DNA of 58,802 nt. It comes from JAHFOW01 sp964370795 (GTDB taxonomy: Bacteria > Planctomycetota > Brocadiia > Brocadiales > Brocadiaceae). A program made the translations under genes and the position numbers. Below are positions 8,112 to 15,785 of the stretch, piece by piece. Position 1 is the stretch's first letter; each line of letters starts with the position of its first letter. Location: contig CAYJME010000001.1 in the NCBI GenBank assembly GCA_964370795.1, positions 1-58,802 of the forward strand, written 5' to 3'. The notes beneath the pieces were generated by a model that searched no databases, was not told where the DNA came from, and was given only the letters and a program-made list of their open reading frames with translations.

Positions 8112-8414
8112 ATGAAACAACAAGCTATAACCCAGTCAACAAACTCCGCTACCCTTGCCGATGTATTGGAACGAATCCTGGACAAGGGACTTGTCATTGC
8201 AGGCGATATAAAGATCAAGCTCGTTGACATAGAGCTCCTGACCATTCAGATACGCCTCATGATCGCATCAGTAGAAAAAGCAAAGGAACTTGGAATGGAC
8301 TGGTGGGTTACGAATAAGGATTTTTGTTCTCCGTTAAACGCAGGACAAGGCACAGATGAGCTGGAGACGCTCAAGAAGCGTATTGAAATACTCGAATCTC
8401 AACAGAAACGGTAG
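8112..8414 (+). CDS. gvpJ: Gas vesicle protein GvpJ (GvpA-like minor protein)
   Basis: This 100-residue protein has the GvpJ pattern: SATLADVLERILDKGLVIAG, then DIKIKLVDIELLTIQIRLMIASVEKAKELGMDWW. The DWW after the helix is a hallmark of GvpJ/S rather than GvpA. A short C-terminal coiled tail (ETLKKRIEILESQQ) follows. GvpJ is a minor component needed for nucleation. It lies 45 bases after the previous gvpM/J-type gene with a GAAAGG site. Confidence 0.93.
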   Translation: MKQQAITQSTNSATLADVLERILDKGLVIAGDIKIKLVDIELLTIQIRLMIASVEKAKELGMDWWVTNKDFCSPLNAGQGTDELETLKKRIEILESQQKR

Positions 8415-8725
8415 CGTGTTACTGTATAAAAACATCTTTAACGTATTTTATAGTATTACTCTGTAAAAACCGCTAAATCCGAAAAACGATAGACGAGGAA
8501 CGAGGGACGAGAGACGAAGGATGTGTCTCTCGTCCCTCGTTCCTCGTTTGATACTTTGTAAAAAAAACAAAAGATCGTATTGTTATTTAGTATCTCTTTG
8601 GTTGCGGCTACGCCGCGCCAGGAATACCGAATATTGAATGATGCATTTTGAATAAAAAACATTCGTTATTCGACATGCTTTTGTTCGGCGTTTGATATTC
8701 TGTCTTTACAAATCAGGAGGCGTAT
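8415..8725. repeat. Repeat-filled spacer between gvpJ and gvpK, with a 23-bp perfect hairpin
   Basis: There is no gene here. Positions 8493-8515 and 8525-8547 are perfect inverted complements (arm ACGAGGAACGAGGG...GAGAC, 23 bases) with a 9-base loop. The arm itself is built from GACGAGG/AACGAGG units. Next comes a GGCTACGCCGCGCC-type patch (8602-8619), followed by family A repeat copy 3 (8638-8714) running up to the gvpK ribosome site. The hairpin lacks a clear T-run, so it could be a repeat element rather than a terminator. Confidence 0.75.
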
Positions 8726-9061
8726 ATGCCCAGTATCGAAACCGATTCATCAGATATTTTTAGTCAGTTTATGTCAGAAAAAAAACACCGTGTTTTGCCA
8801 AATCACATTAATATAGATCCAGCGGATGTATCCCGGGGACTGGCAAAATTAGTATTAACGGTTATTGAGTTATTACGCGAACTCCTGGAACGTCAGGCCA
8901 TCAGGAGGATTGACAGCGGGACTTTAAGCCGGGATGAAGTAAACAATCTCGGCGTTACCTTTATGAAACTCGCAGAGAAAATGGAGGAACTCAAATCCCA
9001 GTTTGGCCTAACGACGGAAGACCTTAATATTGACCTGGGGCCCATCGGAAAAATACTTTAA
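8726..9061 (+). CDS. gvpK: Gas vesicle protein GvpK
   Basis: This 111-residue protein carries the GvpK core: NIDPADVSRGLAKLVLTVIELLRELLERQAIRRI, then GTLSRDEVNNLG and MKLAEKMEELKSQFGLTTEDLNIDLGPIG. GvpK is one of the conserved assembly proteins. The AGGAGG site sits 7 bases before the ATG. It is separated from gvpJ by about 310 bases of repeats, so it may have its own promoter. It is the last recognisable gvp gene. Confidence 0.95.
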   Translation: MPSIETDSSDIFSQFMSEKKHRVLPNHINIDPADVSRGLAKLVLTVIELLRELLERQAIRRIDSGTLSRDEVNNLGVTFMKLAEKMEELKSQFGLTTEDLNIDLGPIGKIL

Positions 9062-9092
9062 ATTAAAAAACCTGCTTTTGTTCTCATCGCAT

Positions 9093-9120
9093 TTGCAAAA
9101 ACAAATTTCTGTGATATAAT
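9093..9120 (+). promoter_or_regulatory. Strong sigma-70-type promoter
   Basis: TTGCAA and a perfect TATAAT are separated by 16 bases. The predicted start of transcription, near 9126-9128, coincides with the first arm of the inverted repeat GGAATTGGGGAGC (9127-9139). No reading frame begins downstream on this strand, so the promoter appears to serve a non-coding RNA. Confidence 0.65.
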
Positions 9121-9124
9121 TACA

Positions 9125-9480
9125 GTGGAATTGGGGAGCGTAATTTGGGGTTCAACGTTCCCTAAGATGTGAGTAAATGTAAAATATACGTTACAAACGC
9201 ATCAATTTAGTAGTGTAAGTTTTCCTGCTCCCCAATTCCAATAGTTCTTTGAAAAATCTCAGTAGCGATACGAAGACCACACGTAGCAAAATAATAAAAG
9301 TTCCATAAAGAGCGGATGAGTCTCTAATCGCTACTGTTTATATATATGTGGTTCGTATCTTATACAAATTTCGTGGGGCAGTGGGGGTGAGGAATAGATA
9401 TGAGGAAGTTTAAAAGAACAGCCTGATACATCAAAGAAGGTTGAAAGTATATTTGATGTATGAGGCTATTTTAGTTTATA
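9125..9480 (+). ncRNA. Candidate structured non-coding RNA (unknown family)
   Basis: No coding region is seen here. GGAATTGGGGAGC (9127-9139) pairs perfectly with GCTCCCCAATTCC (9227-9239). Inside, CTAAGATGTG...CGCATC...TTAG and GTAA...TTAC continue the fold as an interrupted rod. GTTCTTTGAAAA at 9244-9255 resembles a boxA antitermination site. CAGTAGCGAT (9260-9269) then pairs with ATCGCTACTG (9327-9336), and the overlapping GATACGAAGACCACA (9267-9281) pairs with TGTGGTTCGTATC (9347-9359). A 16-bp hairpin (9420-9435 with 9453-9468, one mismatch) followed by ATTTTAGTTT could end the transcript. I do not recognise an Rfam family. The rod shape recalls 6S RNA, but length and bulge do not settle it. 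Confidence 0.45.
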
Positions 9481-9580
9481 TAAAGATATTTTTCCTGAAA
9501 ATTTTGAGTTTAATGACCCTTTCATACCTTTGAATCCCTTTTATGTTTGTCATATCCCATAAGTGCCCAAGAGAAGAGAA

Positions 9581-10030
9581 CTATATTAATAGAATATCTT
9601 TTGAATTCATGATACGTTCGCAATAATGGCATTGAAGTTTAATGGGGTTTTTGTTAATTACATGGAGTTTTGAGGTTATCTTGTGATGGTTACTCACACA
9701 ATTGGGATTAAAGCACCTGACGATACCTTCAATAACGTCCGGTACGGCGACTTTAAACTTTTTCACCACTTCGTAATCTTTAATGATGTTTACCGTTGCG
9801 TTCGGCGCAATGAGCGCAATTTTATTGACCTCCTTTTGGTCAATAATCTTTCCACCGATCTTTATAATACCCTTTTTCCCCAGAAACTTGCTGGTTAAAT
9901 TTATTCCGACCAGAATCATCTGCTCCTCATTCTGGATGTTAAGAATATCCGCAACCTTCAAGGTGCTTTTGCTGTCTATATGATCGATCACCGAGCCATC
10001 TTTAATTGCGGATACGTCCAATTGCTTCAT
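9581..10030 (-). CDS. pyrI: Aspartate carbamoyltransferase regulatory chain
   Basis: This 149-residue protein is full length for PyrI. It has an N-terminal allosteric ACT-like fold (VSAIKDGSVIDHI is the typical opening) and a C-terminal zinc domain with Cys pairs CFNPNC and CHYC. It binds nucleotides and sets the activity of the catalytic chain in pyrimidine synthesis. Its ATG overlaps the pyrB stop by 4 bases (ATGA), which indicates translational coupling. Confidence 0.96.
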   Translation of the reverse strand: MKQLDVSAIKDGSVIDHIDSKSTLKVADILNIQNEEQMILVGINLTSKFLGKKGIIKIGGKIIDQKEVNKIALIAPNATVNIIKDYEVVKKFKVAVPDVIEGIVRCFNPNCVSNHHKITSKLHVINKNPIKLQCHYCERIMNSKDILLI

Positions 10031-10953
10031 ACTATAGCCCCTAAAACCGCTGCGAGTATAGCCTTTCTCATTGGCAAACCATTGCGTGCTTGTTGAAAAT
10101 ATACGGCATAATTCGTTGTATCCAGATTCTCATCCATTTCATCAACCCGGGGGAGGGGATGTAATATTTTTAAATCTTCCTTAATCCCCATTTCTTCCAG
10201 CAGGTTTTTACTTAATCGATATACACCGCGTACTTTTTCATATTCAACAGGGTCTGCAAAGCGTTCTTTCTGTATCCGTGTACAATAAATTACATCCAGA
10301 TGTTTGCTTATACCCATGAGCGATTCGCTTTCATGGCATTTCACTTTCCGATCCCGGAGTTCATCGATACAGTCTCTTGGCATGCGTAAACTGGGGGGCG
10401 AAATAAAGAACATCTCAGCGCCAAAATATGCGAGGGCATAAGCGAGGGAATGCACCGTCCTGCCATATTTCAGATCGCCTAAAAAACCGACCGTGAGTCC
10501 TTCCAAGGTTCCCTTTGTCTTCTGAATAGTATAAAGATCCAGAAATGTCTGCGTTGGATGTTGATTTGCGCCATCCCCCGCATTAATGACCGGTACATTG
10601 ACAATATCAGATGCCAATTGCGCAGAACCTTCGAGATAATGTCTTAAGACGATGATATCGCAATACCCTTCGATAATCCTAACAGAATCGCTCAATGATT
10701 CACCCTTTGAAGCAGAGGTGCTCCCCGATTCTGCAAAGCCGATTACCATGCCTCCCAATCGCTTCATTGCCGACTCGAAGCTTAGTCTCGTCCTTGTTGA
10801 AGGTTCAAAGAATAATGAAGCAAGCACCTTGCCTTTGAGTATATCGGTAGAATCGGTTTGCTCCATACGGTGGGCAAGGTCGAGAATAGAGAGCAATTCT
10901 TTTTTATTGAAATGCCGGATCGAAATAATATCTTTTTGCTTAAAACCTGTCAT
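10027..10953 (-). CDS. pyrB: Aspartate carbamoyltransferase catalytic chain
   Basis: This 308-residue protein has the carbamoyl-phosphate site FEPSTRTRLSFESA (near residue 50), the HPTQ motif (near 133) and the C-terminal HPLPRVDEM loop that binds aspartate. It joins carbamoyl phosphate and aspartate, the committed step of pyrimidine synthesis. It is first in a two-gene operon with pyrI. That pair is the arrangement of the allosteric class-B enzyme. Confidence 0.97.
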   Translation of the reverse strand: MTGFKQKDIISIRHFNKKELLSILDLAHRMEQTDSTDILKGKVLASLFFEPSTRTRLSFESAMKRLGGMVIGFAESGSTSASKGESLSDSVRIIEGYCDIIVLRHYLEGSAQLASDIVNVPVINAGDGANQHPTQTFLDLYTIQKTKGTLEGLTVGFLGDLKYGRTVHSLAYALAYFGAEMFFISPPSLRMPRDCIDELRDRKVKCHESESLMGISKHLDVIYCTRIQKERFADPVEYEKVRGVYRLSKNLLEEMGIKEDLKILHPLPRVDEMDENLDTTNYAVYFQQARNGLPMRKAILAAVLGAIV

Positions 10954-11278
10954 GTATTCTTCGCCGAAGTTTTACGAGAATGATCGTAGGTTGGTTTTGC
11001 GGAATAATCTTATCAGACCTTTTCAGGTATTACAAGCAAAATTGTTTGTGTACAGGAACTTCAATACAAATCATAACCGTTTGCACGGATTAAACGGTTC
11101 AAGCAGTTTAAGCCGTTCAAGCCGTTTAAACAGAAAGAGTCTGTAAATTTTATTGACAATAAATAATTTTATTCGTTATAGTTAGTTTTTCTGTAAGTCG
11201 TTTGAGCAAAAAATTTAACAAAAGATAGTTTCCTGCAGAGCTTTAGAATTTTACGTTTAATTGTGCAAAAGAAAAACT
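10954..11278. other. Divergent promoter region of pyrB and hom with 9-bp repeats
   Basis: There is no gene here. Five consecutive 9-base units (ACGGATTAA, ACGGTTCAA, GCAGTTTAA, GCCGTTCAA, GCCGTTTAA) fill 11085-11129. Two further units of the same wording occur in inverted orientation at 29303-29320. The rest is AT-rich sequence between two divergent genes and should hold both promoters. The repeats could be a protein-binding array or a dispersed repeat. Confidence 0.6.
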
Positions 11279-12574
11279 ATGAAAACATTTAATGTCGGTT
11301 TGGTAGGCATGGGAACGGTTGGGACAGGGGTGGCGAAGATACTCATGGAAAAAGAATCTCCCCTTTTAGAAAAGCTTGATTGTATTCCTGTGTTGAAGGG
11401 TATTGCGGATACAAATCCGGAAGTAAAAAACAGGCTGAACGTGCCGCCTGATGTCTTCTTTACCACTGATTTCAGGACACTTTTAAATAACCCCGATATC
11501 AAGGTTATTGTCGAACTGATTGGCGGTGTGAATCCTGCGAAGGAAATTATTATGACGGCGCTTGAAAAGGGCAAAGATGTTGTAACGGCGAACAAGATGC
11601 TCCTTGCCCTCCACGGTTCGGAACTCTTTAACAAGGCACGGCAGCATGGCAAGAGTATCTCCTTTGAGGCAAGTGTAGGCGGGGGAATTCCTGTTATTGC
11701 TGCATTGAGAGACGGTTTTATTGCAAACAGGATTGAGTCTATTTTTGGTATCGTAAATGGGACGACAAACTATATCCTGACCAAGATGACCAAAGAAAAT
11801 GTAAAATACAGCGATGCCCTTGCAGAGGCTCAGAAAATGGGCTATGCAGAGAAGGATCCAACAATGGACGTAGAAGGTATCGATTCATCGCACAAGCTGG
11901 CGATTCTGGCCCGCATTGGTTTTGGCGTCAATTTTGATTACAAGCATATTTATTCCGAAGGTATCAGTGCTGTTGATTTGTCAGATATCTGGTATGCACA
12001 CGAATTGGGCTACACCTTAAAACTCCTTGCAATTGCGAAAAAGACAGACAATACGATTGAACTGCGTGTGCACCCCACGCTCCTTCCTCATGAACATCCC
12101 CTATCATCGGTAAATGGCGTATTCAATGCTATCTGTATTAATGGGAATGCAGTTGGAGAAACCATGCTCTATGGAAGGGGCGCAGGACAAATGCCCACTG
12201 CCAGCGCTGTTGTTGCCGACCTTGTGGATGTTGCGCTGGGGCGGGCAGGGATTACCTTCAATGCCATGAAGACCTTTTCCGGGCGTGGCGAGTGCATTCC
12301 CATAGCCAACATTCAGCAGGTTAAGACCCGTTATTACCTACGGTTTTCTGTGATAGACAAACCGGGCGTGCTTTCCAGGATTTCGGGAATCCTGGGAAAT
12401 TATAATATCAGCATTGCCTCAGTTATCCAGCATAAGGCACGGGAAAGCGGGAACGTTCCCCTGGTGATAATGACCCATCTTGCAGAAGAAGGTAATCTCC
12501 AGAAAGCGCTTGCAGAGATTAAACGGCTGGATGTTATAAAAGATCAGACAAGATTTTTACGCGTTGAGGAATAG
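11279..12574 (+). CDS. hom: Homoserine dehydrogenase with ACT domain
   Basis: This 431-residue protein has an N-terminal Rossmann motif (GLVGMGTVGTGVA), a catalytic domain with NGTTNYILTKM and GYAEKDPTMDVEG, which is typical of the family, and a C-terminal ACT domain (FSVIDKPGVLSRISGILG) for amino-acid feedback. It reduces aspartate semialdehyde to homoserine on the way to threonine and methionine. The ATG at 11279 is preferred to a TTG 18 bases upstream. It heads a compact operon with the mutase-like gene 8 bases downstream. Confidence 0.96.
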   Translation: MKTFNVGLVGMGTVGTGVAKILMEKESPLLEKLDCIPVLKGIADTNPEVKNRLNVPPDVFFTTDFRTLLNNPDIKVIVELIGGVNPAKEIIMTALEKGKDVVTANKMLLALHGSELFNKARQHGKSISFEASVGGGIPVIAALRDGFIANRIESIFGIVNGTTNYILTKMTKENVKYSDALAEAQKMGYAEKDPTMDVEGIDSSHKLAILARIGFGVNFDYKHIYSEGISAVDLSDIWYAHELGYTLKLLAIAKKTDNTIELRVHPTLLPHEHPLSSVNGVFNAICINGNAVGETMLYGRGAGQMPTASAVVADLVDVALGRAGITFNAMKTFSGRGECIPIANIQQVKTRYYLRFSVIDKPGVLSRISGILGNYNISIASVIQHKARESGNVPLVIMTHLAEEGNLQKALAEIKRLDVIKDQTRFLRVEE

Positions 12575-12582
12575 GAGATTGT

Positions 12583-13782
12583 ATGAAATATTGTATTATT
12601 ATCCCCGATGGTATGGCGGATTACCCTGTAGAAAAACTCAGTGGCAGGACGCCGATTGAGACAGCCCGTACCCCCAATCTTGACTTTCTTGCACAGAATG
12701 GCCAGCTTGGTGTGGTTCGAACCATTCCTTCCGGTTATCCTGCCGGCAGCGATGTAGCCAATCTTACCATAGTAGGATATGACCCCAGGGAATATTATTC
12801 AGGAAGAGCGCCTTTAGAGGCAGCCAGTATTGGCATTAAGCTTAATGACGGCGATTGGGCATTCCGGTGTAATCTTATCACGGCAAACGATGATACACTT
12901 GAAGACTTTTGTGCAGGCCATATAAAAACGGACGAGGCCGATGTGCTCATTAAATTCCTGAATAAGAAACTGGGTAACGAGACCATTCAATTTTACACGG
13001 GCAAGAGTTACCGGCACATTATGGTCTACCGGGGTACGCAGAAGATGGATGCTAAATGCTATCCGCCGCACGATATCATGGGACAGTCAATCCTGAAGCA
13101 TCTCCCCAAAGGGCATGGAAGCGAAATCATCACCGACCTCATGCAGCGTTCGAGGGAATTTATGGCTGGTCATGATATCAACAAGGTACGTTTAGACCTC
13201 GAAGAAAATCCGGCCAATATGATCTGGCTGTGGGGACAGGGACATCGTCCTAAAATGCCTACGTTCAGGGAGCGATTTAATCTCACGGGCGCTGTTATTA
13301 CCGCTGTGGATTTGATCAAGGGTATTGGTTGTTATCTGGGATGGGATATTATCAATGTCCCCGGCGCTACGGGCTATCTTGATACCAATTACGCAAATAA
13401 GGCGCAGTATGCCATTAAGGCATTAGAAGACCACGATATGGTATTGGTGCATATTGAAGCCCCTGATGAGGCAGGACACGAGGGAAATGTACATGAAAAG
13501 GTATTGGCCATTGAGCAAACCGATAGTAAAATCATTGGTCCTCTTATTGCCGCGAAAGATAAGTTTCGCGACTTACGCATTCTGGTTCTCCCCGATCACT
13601 ATACCCCGATCATTAAACGGACACATACCTCAGAATCTGTTCCTTTTGCGGCCTATGGTACCGGTATCGAAAAAGGAGCAGGGCTTCCTTTTAATGAGAC
13701 CAATGCCCATAACTCCGGCCTTCATATCAAGGAAGGACATCGGCTCATCGAACACCTCATTTCCGGTAATTTCCACAAATAA
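12583..13782 (+). CDS. Phosphoglycerate-mutase-like protein, proposed homoserine kinase
   Basis: This 399-residue metalloenzyme is of the alkaline-phosphatase superfamily, close to the archaeal cofactor-independent phosphoglycerate mutase. It shows IIPDGMADYP near the start with the metal Asp, then SDVANLTIVGYDP with the catalytic Ser, and late motifs HIEAPDEAGHEGN and LPDHYTP. A subgroup found beside threonine genes in genomes without thrB has been proposed as an alternative homoserine kinase. The tight coupling to hom (8 bases) favours that reading here. A glycolytic mutase role cannot be excluded. An HAD gene overlaps its stop. Confidence 0.85.
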   Translation: MKYCIIIPDGMADYPVEKLSGRTPIETARTPNLDFLAQNGQLGVVRTIPSGYPAGSDVANLTIVGYDPREYYSGRAPLEAASIGIKLNDGDWAFRCNLITANDDTLEDFCAGHIKTDEADVLIKFLNKKLGNETIQFYTGKSYRHIMVYRGTQKMDAKCYPPHDIMGQSILKHLPKGHGSEIITDLMQRSREFMAGHDINKVRLDLEENPANMIWLWGQGHRPKMPTFRERFNLTGAVITAVDLIKGIGCYLGWDIINVPGATGYLDTNYANKAQYAIKALEDHDMVLVHIEAPDEAGHEGNVHEKVLAIEQTDSKIIGPLIAAKDKFRDLRILVLPDHYTPIIKRTHTSESVPFAAYGTGIEKGAGLPFNETNAHNSGLHIKEGHRLIEHLISGNFHK

Positions 13783-14474
13783 TGAATGCCATTATATTTG
13801 ATATGGATGGTGTCCTTGTCGATTCCATGCACTATCACGCAGAATCCTGGGACATTGTCCTGAAAACAGTTGGCATCCGTATTGACAGGAAGATCATCTA
13901 CGAGCTTGAAGGCGCAAACTACCGGCAGGTGATTGATAGCGTATTCAGACTGTTCGGACGTATTCCTTCTGAAGGAGAAATACAGGAAATTGGCAGGAAG
14001 AAACTGCATATATTCGAGGAGATAGCGCAGATAAAACCCTTTAACGGTACAAAAGAACTCCTTGACAAGCTCCTGCAGAAATATCAGCTTGCCGTTGTTT
14101 CAGGTTCAAACAGGAGGACAGTACACAGTACCATAAACGGTTTTTTTCCTGATACCTTTCAGGTTATTATTGATGGAGAATCTACGAAGGTATGCAAGCC
14201 ATCTCCGGAACCGTATCTTCTCGCCGTCCAGAGGCTGGGCGTAGCAAAGGATCAATGTCTTGTCATAGAGAACGCCCCCCTGGGCATACAATCGGCAAAG
14301 GCAGCAGGTCTGCGGTGTATTGCTATAGTTAGTTATCTTGGCAAAGAATATCTGAAAGAAGCAGATGTGGTTATAGACAGCCACCGTGAATTGGAAAAAT
14401 GCATACAAGAGGAAGAGGAACGAATGGATGCAAATAGTGTTTCGGTTCAATCGAAGACGATTGAAGCAGTATAA
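13782..14474 (+). CDS. HAD-family phosphatase / beta-phosphoglucomutase-like
   Basis: This 230-residue HAD hydrolase of the cap-type I group has motif I FDMDGVLVDS, motif II VVSGSNR, a Lys in KVCKPSPEPY (motif III) and motif IV VIENAPLGIQSAKAAG. The substrate is unknown. It starts in a TAATG overlap with the mutase-like gene, so it is third in the hom operon. A phosphatase in threonine synthesis, or general sugar-phosphate turnover, are both possible. Confidence 0.9.
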   Translation: MNAIIFDMDGVLVDSMHYHAESWDIVLKTVGIRIDRKIIYELEGANYRQVIDSVFRLFGRIPSEGEIQEIGRKKLHIFEEIAQIKPFNGTKELLDKLLQKYQLAVVSGSNRRTVHSTINGFFPDTFQVIIDGESTKVCKPSPEPYLLAVQRLGVAKDQCLVIENAPLGIQSAKAAGLRCIAIVSYLGKEYLKEADVVIDSHRELEKCIQEEEERMDANSVSVQSKTIEAV

Positions 14475-14475
14475 T

Positions 14476-14517
14476 AAGGTTGGGCTTTGTTCTTCGTCCC
14501 ACCTTAGAGACTTTTTT
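14476..14517 (+). terminator. Probable terminator of the hom operon
   Basis: AAGGTTGGG and CCCACCTT pair with one bulge around a loop. A T-run (TTTTTT, 14512-14517) follows after a few bases. It sits 2 bases after the HAD gene stop. Confidence 0.5.
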
Positions 14518-14601
14518 GCACAAACCATAAGGTCATTTTTACTTATCATACACCTTTAAACTTTTCCATACCCGGTGTATCGCTGCTGAGTCCTGCATCC
14601 G

Positions 14602-15299
14602 TCAGGGTACGATGAAATCCTTCTTGCTGGTGCCGGTGCCGCCGGGAGTAGTCACGGCGATTTTGCCAGTTACAGCTCCTTTCGGAACGTGGGCAAGAAT
14701 CTTCTTGTAGGAAAGCACTTTGAAGGTGTTGTCCGGAATACCGGTGAAGGCTTTTCCGAATAGGGCTACCTCCTTCCCCGGCTTTCCCTTAGTCGGTGAA
14801 AACCTCGTAACGGTTGGCTTCACTTTGACATCTTTGGGGCTTGCCCCGACGCCCAGAGGGGAGACTAATTTGATCGGTCCCGTTATCGCCCCGTAGGGAA
14901 CCCTGGTTATAATCTCATCATCGGCTTCCAGTCCAAAATCCACTTTCTTGTTCGGCGTCGGGTTTGGTTTTTTCCATCTGCATCCATAACGTAAATCTCA
15001 GGGTGACCGTCTCGGTCACTGGTGAATGCAATCCGTTTCCCGTCAGGCGACCATGCCGGTTCTTTATCAGTAGCGCTGTTGAAGGTAAGCCTGGTTTCAC
15101 CGGTGCCGTCCACACCGATAACATAAATCTCGAAGTACCCGTCCCTGGTGCTAGAGAAGGCAATCTTGTAACTGTCGGGTGACCATGCCGGTCATTCGTC
15201 ACTTCCTGGCTTGCCAACCAGTTCAGTCGGCAGGGAGGAACCGTCCACATCAATAATCCGGATATCAGAAGGATACCCCCTCCCTTTGAAAGGATATTA
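14602..15299 (-). pseudogene. Broken TolB-like beta-propeller / IPT-TIG surface protein
   Basis: Fragments of one gene lie in two frames on the minus strand. The upstream part encodes PD40 repeats (PAWSPDSYKIAFSSTRDG and PAWSPDGKRIAFTSDRDG, each followed by EIYV) as in TolB propellers. One in-frame TGA stands near 15190 just before the first PAWSPD. A frameshift near 14960 leads into IPT/TIG-type repeats (PTVTRFSPTKGKPGKEVALFG and two copies of a VP(Y/K)GA(I/V)TG motif). The first half of one TIG repeat is missing, so an internal deletion is likely too. No start or signal peptide is visible. It is the remnant of a secreted repeat protein. Confidence 0.8.
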
Positions 15300-15405
15300 A
15301 AACAAAATTAAGAGGAGTGCAAGCTTTTTAAATCATCATGTTTTTCATATTAAGGAGTATAGTAAAGTTTTTCTAGAGTAGCGTTTCTTGAAAAAGGAAA
15401 CAGAC

Positions 15406-15528
15406 ATGAGGCTTTATTTTGCAACCAATGGGCAGGCGGCATTTGATATTTGTAAAAGACGGACATTTTCTTTATTATTAATTGACATGGAGATGCCGGT
15501 TGTACGGATTACCTTTCAAAACCCCTAA
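15406..15528 (+). pseudogene. Relic of a response-regulator receiver domain
   Basis: A 40-codon frame reads MRLYFATNGQAAFDICKRR followed by TFSLLLIDMEMPVV. This is the middle of a CheY-type receiver, including the phospho-acceptor Asp and the usual DxxMP motif. Both the N-terminal acidic pocket and everything after the MPV are gone. It sits between the broken propeller gene and an intact receiver-GGDEF gene, in a stretch that looks like a site of gene decay. Confidence 0.6.
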
Positions 15529-15785
15529 GGAAGGACAATTTGTTGGAGATTGTTCATAATATATTTATACCGCAAAGACGCCCTGTCGGGGCGTCTCCCT
15601 GCATGTATCAAGCGAAGGGATTTTTATTGTCAAAAACAAGTTGTGGCCGGACAAGGCGTTAGCCTTGCCAGGAGCAACCCTAAAGAGTTGGTGATTGACT
15701 TTTTGCACAGGCTCTAAAGGGTTGCCCTACAGAGAAATTGTACATTATCACGCGGTTCAGAATAACATCTGAAAGGAGCAATTAC
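15529..15785. repeat. Spacer with repeat fragments
   Basis: There is no gene here. A compact hairpin, AGACGCCC/GGGCGTCT, lies near 15575-15596. The block GATTGACTTTTTGCACA followed by GCTCTAAAGG (15692-15720) is the same sequence that ends the palindromic element at 18326-18456. A GAAAGGAGCA ribosome site at 15771-15780 belongs to the following gene. Confidence 0.6.

Noticed and set aside
7638..8414. Further gvpA copies
   Set aside because: Both genes carry GvpJ/M-type features (DWW or an N-terminal extension) and differ from GvpA in the core, so they are minor proteins, not additional shell genes.
9125..9241. tmRNA or tRNA-like gene (GGGGAGCGTAATT start and GGTTCAA block)
   Set aside because: There is no CCA end, no acceptor-stem match with a proper T-arm in the right place and no tag reading frame.
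11085..11129. Possible CRISPR array from repeated 9-mers
   Set aside because: Units are only 9 bases and contiguous with no spacers; there is no cas gene anywhere in the window.
14918..15253. Minus-strand frame of 111 codons in the propeller pseudogene
   Set aside because: It is out of frame with the PAWSPDG repeats and shows no similarity of its own.
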